From Citrobacter sp. Cu233 (GTDB taxonomy: Bacteria > Pseudomonadota > Gammaproteobacteria > Enterobacterales > Enterobacteriaceae): a stretch of 64,000 nt of DNA. Within the stretch, counting starts at the first letter, position 1; each line of letters opens with the position of its first letter. The position numbers and the translations under genes are program-made. Positions 31,555-41,283 of this stretch are shown here, in pieces. The notes under the pieces are model-generated. The model had not been told where the DNA came from, did not search any database, and saw only the letters and a program-made list of their open reading frames with translations. The DNA lies in contig NZ_JAOWIF010000033.1 in NCBI RefSeq assembly GCF_030332225.1, positions 372,001-436,000 on the forward strand, written 5' to 3'.

Positions 31555-32395
31555 TGACCAGTTCCCGTTGGCGTCTTTTGCGAGATTACCTGAAAGAATG
31601 CGGAAAGGGTAAGCGCAAAAGCTTATGGCTCAATGGACATCATTCAATAGCATTAGACTTGTATTTTGTAAGGGTAAAAATTGATTGTCGTTGATATCGT
31701 CAATAATTTAACAAATAGATAAGTACAGTTTTGCGGAATGATAAATACACCTGGGCGTAGTGGAATTAACAATTACCTGAGATGATTTATTGGGGTATTC
31801 CACAATGCCATTTTTGGTAGGTGATTAACTTGCCGTTCATAAAACCCTTTAATTTCATCTTGTTATATTTTTATCTAATTCTTTTTTCCTGGATTTATGT
31901 CGCCCATTTAACCCTGAAACTTAGCCGTTTAAAATTAACTGATGTTATTTATAGTGTTATCAGTTACTGTTAATTATCAGGTTTTCCCTGCCAATTCTCA
32001 AAATGCTTATCAGGCAAACAGTTACCTGGCGTTTCTATATTTGCTGATAATAGTTATCATCGTTACGTGGTTTCGTCACGGAAATTTAATCTAAATCCAG
32101 TATTCGATCCCAAGAGTATTAGGATAATTTGGTTTAAAATACTTTTTTTGCCTAAGAGTTTTCTTATAACATAGCAAGACCCCACACTGAGTGATAAAAT
32201 TCCTGAGCTTTCGCCAGCCTCTCAACGACGAGTGGAAGAGTCATAGGGAGTCAATAAGACGAAAGAATTAAATGATTTTTAGCCATATTACGAAATAAGC
32301 GGCAGTGCACTTTACATGGTCGGCAACCGTCAGGGAATGACTATAACTTATTGAAAACGCTTATTTTTACTATGATGTAAGATATAAGGGCAGAT
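31555..32395. promoter_or_regulatory. Long pgaA upstream region and probable leader
   Basis: An 841-base gap, AT-rich. The last 240 bases probably include the pgaABCD mRNA leader. In E. coli this leader is about 234 nt and is bound by CsrA at GGA motifs. Here GGA occurs at 32234-32236, 32247-32249 and 32334-32336, and AAGGG at 32386-32390 is the ribosome site. CsrA control is therefore plausible but inferred. Two overlapping small frames encoding hydrophobic peptides lie at 31821-32094 and are listed separately. Confidence 0.5.
31821..32094 (+). pseudogene. Two overlapping hydrophobic micro-ORFs upstream of pgaA
   Basis: Frame A (GTG 31821 to TAA 31973, 50 residues) includes PFNFILLYFYLILFSWIYVA. 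Frame B (ATG 31942 to TAA 32094, 50 residues) includes ANSYLAFLYLLIIVIIVTWF then RHGNLI. They overlap by 32 bases, and a single frameshift would join them into a protein of about 90 residues with two membrane spans. That layout resembles the two-span N-terminal half of PgaD. It could be a decayed PgaD-like gene, two small membrane proteins, or chance in AT-rich DNA. No good ribosome site is visible. Confidence 0.3.
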
Positions 32396-34858
32396 ATGTT
32401 CAGTATGCGTCGACATGCCAACTTTATTAAACGCTTTAAGTCAGTAACCTGTTTATTTACGGCAAGCGTTCTTTTCCCATTGCAAGCCTCTGCAGCAGTA
32501 TCAGATTATGATGCGTTGGTTATTGAAGCGCGAGGTGGTAATAGCACACCGTTATTGCGCTACCTTGAGGAGCAGGGAAAGAAAAGTGCGTTAACGCCCA
32601 ATCAGGTGGCTGACTGGCTGCAAGTATCCAGTTGGGTTGATAACAACGATAAAGCAACCATTGATATCTGGCAGAGGTATCGTGGGCAGATGGATGTGCC
32701 TGCACGTGGTAAAGTGGCCGCTGCGCGTGCGTATCGCAATCAGAAGAGCTGGAATGAATCATTAGCGCTCTGGGAGAGCGTTGTACAGGAAGAGCCTGAG
32801 AACGCCGATGTACGTACTGGCTGGATCATGACGCTGGCGGATGCACGTTACAATCAACAGGCCCTGACTGAAGCGAACAAATGGGCACGTGCGCATCCAG
32901 GGGCTGACTCTGATGCACTGCTTGCCTATGTGTATCATTCACAGGGGAAAAACTGGGATGCGTTATTTGTCGCCAGCCAGGCGGGCGAGGTCGATCCGGG
33001 TAACAGAAATGCACAATCCACGCTGTTGTCAGCGCTGTCAGCCAACCGTGTAGCTGAACCGGCGTTGGGACTGACGGAAGTGGTTCCGACATCTGACCCC
33101 GTTAAGCGGCGTCTGGAGCTTGATGCTGCAGCCGAAAAGGTGCGCGCTTCTTATACCTCTGCACGAAATGAAGATGAGCGTTTTATCGTGGCGGATAAAG
33201 CGCTTGCCCGCTATGACCAGTTGCTGGCAGCCTGGAAAGATGATCCCGCAGCCCAGGGGGATGTGCGCCGGGCGAGAATTGACCGCATGGGCGCCCTGCT
33301 GGTGCGTAAGCGTACTGCCGATGTGATTCAGGAATACGAATCTCTCTCCGCGGACGGTGAAGTGCCCAACTATGCCAAACGTTGGGTGGCTTCGGCGTGG
33401 CTCAGCGAACGTCAGCCGGAAAAGACGGAAGCAATGCTGACGAGCATCTATTACCCGAATGGACCTATCCCTGTGACGCCGCTCAGTCCTGAAGATCAAC
33501 AGGATCTGTTCTATGCGCATATTGATAATGAAAACTTTGATGCCGCTAAAAAACAAGTCGATGACGTGATCAAAGAGAGCCCGTATCTGCGTCGGATCTA
33601 TGGCTCGCCAACGCCACAGCCTAACGATAACTGGCTGCTCGGGCAGACGCTGCTGACGCAATATCATCTTGCTGCCAATGAACTGCCAGAGGCAGAAAAA
33701 CTCTCAGAACATCTGGCACGAACGGGTTCAGGTAACCAGGGGCTGCGCATAACCTATGCCTCCGTTTTGGAAGCCCGTGGATTGCCACATGCGGCGGAAA
33801 AGGAGCTAAAGCTTGCGGAAGTGATCGAGCCCAGCAACCTTGAGCTGGAGCGTCAGCAGGCCTATGTGGCGCTGGATCTTCAGGAGTGGAAACAGGCCGA
33901 CGAGCTGACCGATGATGTCATCGCCCGTAGCCCGGATGACGAAGCGACGCTGCGCCTGGCGCGGATCCGTGATGTGCACAAAATGTCGGAAGTGCGTATC
34001 AGCGGTACGCAGGGGATTTCCTCCGATAGTCCGGTCAGCGGTAAGAATGACTTCAACATCAATACTGCGATTTACAGTCCGCCGATTAATGACAATTGGC
34101 GGCTGTTTACCGGTTTCAACTTTGCCACCGGCGAGTTTGAAGAAGGAAAAGGCATTAGCCGCGATCTGGCGGCTGGTGCTGAATGGACTTCACGTGATTA
34201 CTGGGCCGAAATGGAACTGTCTGGCCGTAATTATGGCGACGGGCAGAAAATGGGGGGCCGTCTTTCAGCCTGGCATGACTTCAATGATAACTGGCGTGTC
34301 GGTGGGTCAGCAGAGCGTCTTTCCCGCAATACACCACTGCGTGCGCTGCGTAGCGGCGTATATGCAAACGGCGGCGATATGTATGTTCGCTGGTACCAAA
34401 ACGAACGGCGAGAGTATCAATTATCGTTTGCAGCCTCACATTTCTCGGATGGTAACGATCGTATCGAATACGGGCTTAGCGGAAAAGAGCGTATGTGGAC
34501 AACACCGCGTTTCACGCTGGACTTTACCCCGGGTATCGGCGGTAGCACCAACACCAAAGAGAATGTGCCGTATTACAACCCCAAAAGTGATTTCTCCGTG
34601 GTACCCGGCTTGACCGCGGAGCAGGTTCTTTACCGACACTATGACACCGTGTGGACACAGCAGGGAGTGGCTGGCGTGGGCGGCTACTGGCAACAAGGTG
34701 AAGACGTGGGGGCCATCGTCCAGTTGGGTTACGGTCAACGGCTTAAATGGAACAACGTCGTAGATGGCGGGGTGATGCTGGTGTGGGATAAACGCCCCTA
34801 CGACGGTAAACGTGAGCGGAATATCTCCCTCGCTTTCGATTTGAATGTCAGGTTTTAA
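32396..34858 (+). CDS. pgaA: PgaA, poly-beta-1,6-GlcNAc outer-membrane export porin
   Basis: An 820-residue protein (E. coli 807). Signal peptide to about ALQASA (residue 33). A periplasmic TPR superhelix (about 40-520) includes repeats such as AAEKELKLAEVIEPSNLELE, which steer the polymer and PgaB. The C-terminal 16-strand barrel (about 530-820) begins around EVRISGTQGI and ends FDLNVRF with a terminal Phe. It exports partly de-N-acetylated PNAG for biofilm. First gene of pgaABCD, 9 bases before pgaB. Confidence 0.95.
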   Translation: MFSMRRHANFIKRFKSVTCLFTASVLFPLQASAAVSDYDALVIEARGGNSTPLLRYLEEQGKKSALTPNQVADWLQVSSWVDNNDKATIDIWQRYRGQMDVPARGKVAAARAYRNQKSWNESLALWESVVQEEPENADVRTGWIMTLADARYNQQALTEANKWARAHPGADSDALLAYVYHSQGKNWDALFVASQAGEVDPGNRNAQSTLLSALSANRVAEPALGLTEVVPTSDPVKRRLELDAAAEKVRASYTSARNEDERFIVADKALARYDQLLAAWKDDPAAQGDVRRARIDRMGALLVRKRTADVIQEYESLSADGEVPNYAKRWVASAWLSERQPEKTEAMLTSIYYPNGPIPVTPLSPEDQQDLFYAHIDNENFDAAKKQVDDVIKESPYLRRIYGSPTPQPNDNWLLGQTLLTQYHLAANELPEAEKLSEHLARTGSGNQGLRITYASVLEARGLPHAAEKELKLAEVIEPSNLELERQQAYVALDLQEWKQADELTDDVIARSPDDEATLRLARIRDVHKMSEVRISGTQGISSDSPVSGKNDFNINTAIYSPPINDNWRLFTGFNFATGEFEEGKGISRDLAAGAEWTSRDYWAEMELSGRNYGDGQKMGGRLSAWHDFNDNWRVGGSAERLSRNTPLRALRSGVYANGGDMYVRWYQNERREYQLSFAASHFSDGNDRIEYGLSGKERMWTTPRFTLDFTPGIGGSTNTKENVPYYNPKSDFSVVPGLTAEQVLYRHYDTVWTQQGVAGVGGYWQQGEDVGAIVQLGYGQRLKWNNVVDGGVMLVWDKRPYDGKRERNISLAFDLNVRF

Positions 34859-34867
34859 GGATTGTTC

Positions 34868-36889
34868 ATGCTGAAAAGATGCCTATGGCTTAGCGCACTC
34901 ATCGCAGGCTGGTTGATGATTACCGCGTGCAGCAGTGCGCACAATACGACGCCTCGGTATGTTCCTCCTGATGAGAGAACGCCGCTGACGGCCGATCACC
35001 CGTGGCCGAAAAATAGTTTTCTGGTTCTGGGTTATCACGATGTAGAGGATGGCGCAGCCGATCAGCGCTACCTCTCTGTGCGTACCAGCGCGCTGAGCGA
35101 TCAAATAGCCTGGCTCCGTGATAATGGCTATAACCCGATTAGCGTTCAGCAAATTCTGGATGCTCATGACGGTAAAATCGTGTTGCCGGAAAAAGCGGTT
35201 CTGCTCACCTTTGATGATGGGTATAGCAGTTTCTATACCCGCGTCTGGCCGCTGCTGAAAGCCTACAACTGGCCAGCCCTTTGGGCACCTGTTGGAAGCT
35301 GGGTGGATGCCCCTGCGGATAAAAAAGTCGATTTTGGTGGCCTGATGACGGCGCGCGACAAATTCGCCACCTGGAAGATGGTCGAGGAAATGGGCAAATC
35401 GCCGTTGGTGGAAATCGGCGCGCATACCTGGAATTCGCACTTCGGTGCAGAGGCGAACCCGCAGGGAAGTAAAGAACCTGTTGTGGCAAACCGTCTTTAC
35501 GATAAGAAAACAGGTACTTACGAAACGGACGAGCAATACTATCGCCGTATTAATACCGATATCTCTTTGATCACCAATAAAATTAAAGCGGTAACGGGGA
35601 AATCACCGCGCGCATGGGTCTGGCCATACGGCGCCGCGAATGGCACGACCTTAAACCTGGCCAAAGAGCAGGGTTATAAGATGGCGTTTACGCTCAATGA
35701 AGGGCTGGCGAATGCGGCATTCCTGGATGATATCCCGCGTGTGCTGATCTCTGATAACCCCTCTCTTAAGCGTTTTGCCAGCCAGGTTGCTCAGGTGCGT
35801 GAACCGCAGACGATGCGCGTGATGCATGTCGACCTGGATTACGTCTATGACAAAGATCCCGCCCAGCAGAAGAGAAACATCGATAAGCTGATCCAGCGTG
35901 TTTATGACATGCGTATCTCTCATGTCTTCCTGCAGGCATATGCCGATCCGCAGGGCGACGGGAATATTCGTGAGGTCTATTTCCCTAACCGCTGGCTGCC
36001 GATGCGCGCCGATCTGTTTAACTATATTTCCTGGCAGTTACAAACCCGGGCAGGGGTTACTGTGTACGCCTGGATGCCGGTGCTGGCTTTCGATCTGGAT
36101 ACCTCAATTCCGCGTGTAACGGCATGGGATCCGAAAACCGGACGTACGGCTATCGATCGTGAACAGTATGTGCGTCTTTCTCCGTGGAGCAGCGAAGCGC
36201 GTAAACGCATTACCGAGATCTATGAAGACCTGGCGAAGCACGCCAGCTTCAAAGGCATCTTGTTCCATGATGATGCCTTCCTGACGGATTTTGAAGATGC
36301 GTCGCCGGAGGCGTTAGCCGCCTACCGTGCCGCAGGACTTCCGGGAAGCATCGAGCAAATCCGTAATAACCCTCAGGCGTTTGAGCGCTGGACTCGCCTG
36401 AAAAGTAAGATGCTGATCGACTTCACTAAGCAGTTGACGCAATCGGTACGCAATATTCGCGGTCCGCAGGTGCAAACCGCCCGTAATATCTATGCTATGC
36501 CGGTACTGGAACCTGAAAGTGAAGCCTGGTTTGCGCAAAACCTGAATGACTTCCTGAATACCTATGACTGGACAGCGCCCATGGCGATGCCATTCATGGA
36601 AAAAATTCCGGCTAATGATGCTAACGCCTGGCTCGACCGACTGGTGAATGCTGTTGCACAGACTCCCGGTGCGCTGGATAAAACCGTGTTTGAACTGCAG
36701 GCACGCGACTGGCGTAAATCCGGGGAACAGGCCGAAATCAGTGGTAAACAACTCGCCGAATGGATGCGTCAGCTTAAGTTAAGCGGCGCAGGCAACTACG
36801 GCTATTACCCGGATGATTTCATCAGCGATAAACCTGAGATGTCAGAGATTCGTTCGACGTTCTCCTCATACTGGTACCCGCAAAAATGA
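34868..36889 (+). CDS. pgaB: PgaB, PNAG N-deacetylase lipoprotein
   Basis: A 673-residue outer-membrane lipoprotein with lipobox MITAC (Cys21). The N-terminal CE4 polysaccharide deacetylase domain carries [16 protein letters not shown] (metal Asp), IGAHTWNSH (His ligands) and WPYGAANG. The C-terminal GH153-like glycosidase domain (about 310-650) contains [10 protein letters not shown] and [15 protein letters not shown]. It deacetylates PNAG for export through PgaA. ATG 34868 follows AAGGA; the in-frame TTG at 34862 is not used. Stop overlaps the pgaC start (ATGA). Confidence 0.96.
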   Translation: MLKRCLWLSALIAGWLMITACSSAHNTTPRYVPPDERTPLTADHPWPKNSFLVLGYHDVEDGAADQRYLSVRTSALSDQIAWLRDNGYNPISVQQILDAHDGKIVLPEKAVLLTFDDGYSSFYTRVWPLLKAYNWPALWAPVGSWVDAPADKKVDFGGLMTARDKFATWKMVEEMGKSPLVEIGAHTWNSHFGAEANPQGSKEPVVANRLYDKKTGTYETDEQYYRRINTDISLITNKIKAVTGKSPRAWVWPYGAANGTTLNLAKEQGYKMAFTLNEGLANAAFLDDIPRVLISDNPSLKRFASQVAQVREPQTMRVMHVDLDYVYDKDPAQQKRNIDKLIQRVYDMRISHVFLQAYADPQGDGNIREVYFPNRWLPMRADLFNYISWQLQTRAGVTVYAWMPVLAFDLDTSIPRVTAWDPKTGRTAIDREQYVRLSPWSSEARKRITEIYEDLAKHASFKGILFHDDAFLTDFEDASPEALAAYRAAGLPGSIEQIRNNPQAFERWTRLKSKMLIDFTKQLTQSVRNIRGPQVQTARNIYAMPVLEPESEAWFAQNLNDFLNTYDWTAPMAMPFMEKIPANDANAWLDRLVNAVAQTPGALDKTVFELQARDWRKSGEQAEISGKQLAEWMRQLKLSGAGNYGYYPDDFISDKPEMSEIRSTFSSYWYPQK

Positions 36890-38220
36890 CCGATCGCATA
36901 ATTGCTTTCCTGATACTTTGCCTGATGTTCAGCCTGCCGTTTGGCGTGGCTGTCGTCTTCACGGGTGAAGTGATGTTGAACTTTGTCTTCTTCTGGCCCT
37001 TGTTCATGTCTGCATTGTGGATAAGCGGCGGGGTCTATTTCTGGTTTTACCGTGAGCGTCACTGGAAATGGGGAGATGAAACGCCGCCGCCTACTTTGGA
37101 GGGAAATCCGCTGGTCTCGATTTTGATCCCGTGTTTTAACGAAGGGATCAACGCACGCGAGACGATCGAGGCCGCACTCGCTCAGCGATATAAGAATATT
37201 GAAGTTATTGCCATCAATGATGGTTCGACAGATGACACGCACGATGTTCTGGAACAGCTGGCAACAGAGTACCCAGGCCTGCGAGTGATCCACTTAGCGG
37301 AAAACCAGGGGAAAGCCCTGGCTCTTAAGACCGGTGCAGCGGCAGCGCGCAGTGATTACCTGGTCTGCATCGATGGTGATGCGTTACTGGATCGTGATGC
37401 TGTCGCCTATATTGTGGCCCCGTTGATCCAATTCCCGCGCGTTGGTGCGGTGACCGGTAACCCGCGTATTCGTACCCGCTCGACGTTAATTGGCCGCGTA
37501 CAGGTCGGCGAGTTCTCGTCGATTATCGGCTTAATTAAGCGTACCCAGCGAGTTTTCGGACAGATATTTACTGTTTCAGGTGTCGTTGCCGCGTTTCGTC
37601 GCCGGGCGTTGGCTGAAGTGGGTTACTGGAGCCCGGACATGATCACCGAAGATATCGACATCAGTTGGAAGCTGCAATTGCGCCACTGGTCGGTATTCTT
37701 TGAGCCGCGCGCGCTGTGCTGGATCCTGATGCCTGAAACATTGAAAGGTCTGTGGAAGCAGCGCCTGCGCTGGGCACAAGGTGGGGCGGAGGTGTTTATC
37801 GTTAACATGCGCCGCCTGTGGTCGTGGGAATTCCGCCGTATGTGGCCACTGTTCCTTGAGTTCTGTTTCTCTACCGCCTGGGCATTTGCTTATGCGGTTA
37901 GTATCGTGCTGTTCCTGTTAGGGCTGCTATTCCCGATGCCAGACACGCTGTATGTCCAGCATCTGTTCCCGCCAGCCTTCACTGGACTTATTCTCGGCGT
38001 GGTCTGCCTGCTGCAGTTCGCGGTGAGCCTGATGATTGAACGGCGCTATGAAAAAGGGATTGGGGCCTCATTGTTCTGGATTATCTGGTTCCCGGTGGTG
38101 TACTGGATGCTGAGTCTGTTCACCACGCTGGTGGCGTTCCCCAAAGTGATGCTCAAACGCAAACGCGGCAGGGCGCGCTGGGTCAGTCCCGACCGTGGTA
38201 TCGGGAGGATTGAATCATGA
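36886..38220 (+). CDS. pgaC: PgaC, poly-GlcNAc synthase (GT2)
   Basis: A 444-residue inner-membrane processive glycosyltransferase using UDP-GlcNAc. N-terminal membrane spans (about 7-53) and C-terminal spans (about 320-430) flank the catalytic domain: [10 protein letters not shown], the [10 protein letters not shown] motif, TEDIDIS and QRLRWAQGG (QxxRW). Activated by c-di-GMP together with PgaD. ATGA overlaps link it to both pgaB and pgaD. Confidence 0.97.
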   Translation: MTDRIIAFLILCLMFSLPFGVAVVFTGEVMLNFVFFWPLFMSALWISGGVYFWFYRERHWKWGDETPPPTLEGNPLVSILIPCFNEGINARETIEAALAQRYKNIEVIAINDGSTDDTHDVLEQLATEYPGLRVIHLAENQGKALALKTGAAAARSDYLVCIDGDALLDRDAVAYIVAPLIQFPRVGAVTGNPRIRTRSTLIGRVQVGEFSSIIGLIKRTQRVFGQIFTVSGVVAAFRRRALAEVGYWSPDMITEDIDISWKLQLRHWSVFFEPRALCWILMPETLKGLWKQRLRWAQGGAEVFIVNMRRLWSWEFRRMWPLFLEFCFSTAWAFAYAVSIVLFLLGLLFPMPDTLYVQHLFPPAFTGLILGVVCLLQFAVSLMIERRYEKGIGASLFWIIWFPVVYWMLSLFTTLVAFPKVMLKRKRGRARWVSPDRGIGRIES

Positions 38221-38723
38221 ACCAGCCGCTGATTTTTACCGAACGACGGCTGCTGCCGCGGTTGATCGACGTCGTGTTGACGCTTATTGCCTGGATTGGG
38301 TTCTTATACCTGATTTATAAAGGGTTGATCGTCGCACTGGCGCATTCGCCGTATATGGGGGTTCGCCCGTTTTTCACGACTCTGGATACGGTGACGTTTT
38401 ACATCCTTATCGCCCTGGTCAATGGTCTGGTGCTCATTGGATGGGCTAAGTACAACCAGTTTCGTTTCCGGGTGGAGCGACGCAGCCGCAGGCCGGGTCT
38501 GGAAGAGCATGAGCTGGCCGAAAGTTTACGCATTACCCGCGAGTTGGTTACAGAACTGAACAAAGCGAGGGTGCTGACGGTTCACCATCATGAGAATGGC
38601 GAGATCAGCCATATCGATGTGGACAGAGATATTGCCGATAATCGCCTGCCGCCGCCAACACCGGCGATGCTGGAGTATTTGCCGATGGAGCCGCAGCCGT
38701 CGTTGCACAAAAGGGCCGAGTGA
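38217..38723 (+). CDS. pgaD: PgaD, PNAG synthase accessory membrane protein
   Basis: A 168-residue protein, 31 residues longer than E. coli PgaD (137). Two membrane spans (about 18-42 and 58-80) are followed by a cytoplasmic tail. With PgaC it forms the c-di-GMP-responsive synthase. The extra length is in the C-terminal tail ([20 protein letters not shown] and beyond). Overlaps the pgaC stop by ATGA. Confidence 0.93.
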   Translation: MNQPLIFTERRLLPRLIDVVLTLIAWIGFLYLIYKGLIVALAHSPYMGVRPFFTTLDTVTFYILIALVNGLVLIGWAKYNQFRFRVERRSRRPGLEEHELAESLRITRELVTELNKARVLTVHHHENGEISHIDVDRDIADNRLPPPTPAMLEYLPMEPQPSLHKRAE

Positions 38724-38805
38724 TATTTCTGCTTTCAGCCGCTTCTTTCAGCCTCGCATGGGTCTATGATTAGACCCAGACAATAAAAAAATGCGAGGCA
38801 ATGTC

Positions 38806-39036
38806 ATGGATAAGGAACTACTGGATGCAGGTTACCGGGCCTATACCGGCGAGAAGATCGATGTCTATTTCAACACGGGGATGTGCCGACATTCGGGCAA
38901 TTGCGTTCGGGGAAGCGCAAAACTTTTCAACCTGAAGCGTAAACCGTGGATCATCCCGGATGAAGTCGATGTTGCGACGGTTATCAGGGTTATTGATACC
39001 TGTCCGAGTGGTGCACTGAAATATCGCCAGAAATAA
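38806..39036 (+). CDS. yjdI: YjdI, divergent 4Fe-4S mono-cluster protein
   Basis: A 76-residue protein (PF06902) with Cys residues in [14 protein letters not shown] and [10 protein letters not shown], a ferredoxin-like cluster site. It matches E. coli YjdI, which is at 93 min in K-12, so the pair yjdI-yjdJ is at a different chromosomal position here. ATG 38806 follows GCGAGGCAATGTC. Eleven bases before yjdJ, so an operon. Function unknown. Confidence 0.9.
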   Translation: MDKELLDAGYRAYTGEKIDVYFNTGMCRHSGNCVRGSAKLFNLKRKPWIIPDEVDVATVIRVIDTCPSGALKYRQK

Positions 39037-39047
39037 GTGAGGGAACC

Positions 39048-39320
39048 ATGGAAATTCTTGCAGGCCATAACAAGTTTTATGTTAACGATGCTGAAGGCAA
39101 GCAGGTCGCCGAGATCGTTTTTGTGCCGACGGGCGAGCATCTGAGCATCATTGAGCATACCGATGTTGACCCCAGTCTGAAAGGTCAGGGCGTGGGTAAG
39201 CTGCTGGTGGCGAAGGTGGTGGAGAAAATGCGCGCCGAAAACCGCAAAGTGATCCCGCTGTGTCCGTTTGCCAAACATGAGTTTGATAAAACGCGCGAGT
39301 ACGACGATATTCGCGCCTGA
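39048..39320 (+). CDS. yjdJ: YjdJ, small GNAT-like acetyltransferase
   Basis: A 90-residue minimal GNAT fold (GCN5-like, N-acetyltransf_CG family) with the CoA loop [13 protein letters not shown] (about 45-57) and the [10 protein letters not shown] motif near residue 75. Proteins of this group often occur beside the YjdI-type Fe-S domain, as here. Substrate unknown. A hairpin follows the stop. Confidence 0.9.
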   Translation: MEILAGHNKFYVNDAEGKQVAEIVFVPTGEHLSIIEHTDVDPSLKGQGVGKLLVAKVVEKMRAENRKVIPLCPFAKHEFDKTREYDDIRA

Positions 39321-39332
39321 AGACGGATTTCC

Positions 39333-39352
39333 GCCGGATAGTCTTATCCGGC
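39333..39352. terminator. Hairpin between yjdJ and yahB
   Basis: GCCGGATA (39333-39340), GTCT loop and TATCCGGC (39345-39352), a perfect 8-base stem in the gap between two convergent genes. It resembles half a REP. Confidence 0.6.
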
Positions 39353-39355
39353 ACA

Positions 39356-40285
39356 TCACTGCCGATGCAGCAGATCCTGATAAATCCCCGTCAGTACCCC
39401 TTGTGGGCCAAACTCTTTTTTTATCCACTGCGTTACGCGACCGGTTGCCGCGTGCTGGGTTGCCAACAGCATGCGTGAATCCTGACGAGGGTTATGGATC
39501 TGTCGCGTGACCAGCAGCGACTTTTCCATCGCTTCGCGTACCATATAGTCTGGTAAAAAACCGATGCCTTCACCCAGAATCTGGCACTGACACTTGGTAT
39601 TAAAATCAGGAACCAGAATCGACTCCTGCCCGTGCAGCAACCAGCCGACCTTCTTGTTGATGGTGTGCGCGGTGTCTTCCACCATGATATTCGGGTACAG
39701 CCGCAGCTGACTCTCTGAGATCGGCTCGGGCATAAAGGCCAGCGGGTGATCCGGGGCGATAGCGAACGACCAGCGGATCGCACCGATTTCGGTGTAATCA
39801 ATCCCGCCGCCGTCCAGCAGGGTATCGGGCGCGCCAATAGCGATATTGGCCAGGTTATTGATGATGGAGTCCCAGACGCCGTTATAGACCTCGGTGGTCA
39901 CGGTTATCTGGCAGGTCGGAAACTGCTTTTTGAGCACCTGTAACAGCCGTGCAGTGTGCTGTGGGGTATACAACAGCTGGTTAATGCAAATGCGGACCCT
40001 GGCTTCAATACCCTGGGCGATGGTATCGATGCTGCGCTTGATGGCGTGGAAGTCATTCAACAGGTCGGTTGCTTTGCGAAAGAAGTAGCGACCGGACTCG
40101 GTGAGCTCAATACTGCGGGTACTGCGGGTAAACAGCACCACATCAAGTCCCATCTCCATGCGTTTGATGGTGTAGCTAATGGCCGACGTTGTTAAGCCAA
40201 GCTCCTCAGCGGCCTTGCTGAAACTGCTATAGCGCGCTGCCATCGTAAAGGCCAGCAGGTTTTCCTCGGTAAAAATTGAATTCAT
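39356..40285 (-). CDS. yahB: LysR-family regulator YahB
   Basis: A 309-residue LTTR. The N-terminal winged HTH is SFSKAAEELGLTTSAISYTI (about 21-40), followed by a type-2 periplasmic-binding-like effector domain with EVYNGVWDSIIN and IVPDFNTKCQ. It closely matches E. coli YahB and is related to AllS, the regulator of allantoin-derived allDCE genes. Divergent from yahD across a 392-base gap, so it most likely controls the yah operon. The effector is unknown. The K-12 gene yahC is not present between them. Confidence 0.9.
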   Translation of the reverse strand: MNSIFTEENLLAFTMAARYSSFSKAAEELGLTTSAISYTIKRMEMGLDVVLFTRSTRSIELTESGRYFFRKATDLLNDFHAIKRSIDTIAQGIEARVRICINQLLYTPQHTARLLQVLKKQFPTCQITVTTEVYNGVWDSIINNLANIAIGAPDTLLDGGGIDYTEIGAIRWSFAIAPDHPLAFMPEPISESQLRLYPNIMVEDTAHTINKKVGWLLHGQESILVPDFNTKCQCQILGEGIGFLPDYMVREAMEKSLLVTRQIHNPRQDSRMLLATQHAATGRVTQWIKKEFGPQGVLTGIYQDLLHRQ

Positions 40286-40677
40286 CCGTTCTCCCCTCAG
40301 GCCATGCTGCGATGTTCACGATACGATGATTGTTGAATGTATTTGTAATCCTTATCGAGAGCAATCAGTTTTGAACAGAATTTAACACTAGAGTTACATT
40401 TGATTTGAAGGCAATCACACTTCTGTATTTTAGTTGCGGCCCGCTATCCGTGCTGCATACCGCCTGATTTCCTCAGACTCTGATTCACCGCTAAAACGGC
40501 TTCAGTCATAAGGGAAAGATTGCACTACAGCACGTTTTACTCTCATTGTTAAATTTGATTCAACAATCGACACACTTACGATGAATGAAATTTAAGCGGA
40601 TGTTATTCTCTAAACTCTGTTGCTATTCTCAGGTTATCGGAAATATGAAGAGTCTAAAAAACTGCAGGAGAGTGATT
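40286..40677. promoter_or_regulatory. yahB-yahD divergent control region
   Basis: Gene-free, AT-rich. ATTGTT-N11-AACAAT at 40545-40567 is an inverted repeat with the size expected for an LTTR operator, about 110 bases before the yahD start. A related ATTGTTGAATG lies at 40329-40339 near yahB. Assignment to YahB is inference. SD CAGGAG sits 7 bases before yahD. Confidence 0.45.
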
Positions 40678-41283
40678 ATGTCAGAGAAAGAACTTATTAC
40701 TGAATTTCTGCTGGCGGCAGAACAGGGTAACGCCGAAGGTTTAAAATCCTGTCTGGAAAAAAATGTGGATATTAATGCCACCAACCGTCAGGGCCGTACT
40801 GCCATTATTATTGCCAGCCTGAATAAACATTATGACTGCGTTTCTTTATTGATTGCTGCCGGTGCTGATATTAATAAACAAGATCAAACCTGCTTTAATC
40901 CATTCCTGATTAGCTGTCTGACCAATGATTTAACGCTGCTGCGTTTGGTATTACCGGCTAACCCCGATCTTGAGCGCCTGAGCCGTTTTGGCGGGGTCGG
41001 CATTACGCCTGCCAGTGAGAAAGGTCATGTTGAGATCGTGCGTGAGCTGCTACTGCGTACCGAAATCAACGTCAACCACACCAATTTCGTTGGCTGGACG
41101 CCGCTGCTGGAAGCTATCGTACTTAATGACGGTGGCGCGAAGCAGCAGGAGATTGTCACGCTGCTGCTCGACCATGGCGCGAACCCGCACATGACGGATA
41201 AATACGGTAAAACCCCGTTAGAGCTGGCGAGGGAAAAGGGGTATCACGAAATTGCCGAGCTGCTGATTGCCGCCGGAGCCTGA
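40678..41283 (+). CDS. yahD: YahD, ankyrin-repeat protein
   Basis: A 201-residue cytoplasmic protein made of about five ankyrin repeats: NATNRQGRTAIIIASLNKHY, LLIAAGADINKQD, the VGITPASEKGHVEIVRELL repeat, VGWTPLLEAIV and KYGKTPLELAREKGYHEIAE. It is a protein-binding scaffold; the partner is unknown but its place as first gene of a carbamoyl-transfer operon suggests a role with YahE-G. The frame is open to 40585, but ATG 40678 with CAGGAGAGTGATT gives the family length. Its stop is in the same frame as yahE. Confidence 0.92.
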   Translation: MSEKELITEFLLAAEQGNAEGLKSCLEKNVDINATNRQGRTAIIIASLNKHYDCVSLLIAAGADINKQDQTCFNPFLISCLTNDLTLLRLVLPANPDLERLSRFGGVGITPASEKGHVEIVRELLLRTEINVNHTNFVGWTPLLEAIVLNDGGAKQQEIVTLLLDHGANPHMTDKYGKTPLELAREKGYHEIAELLIAAGA

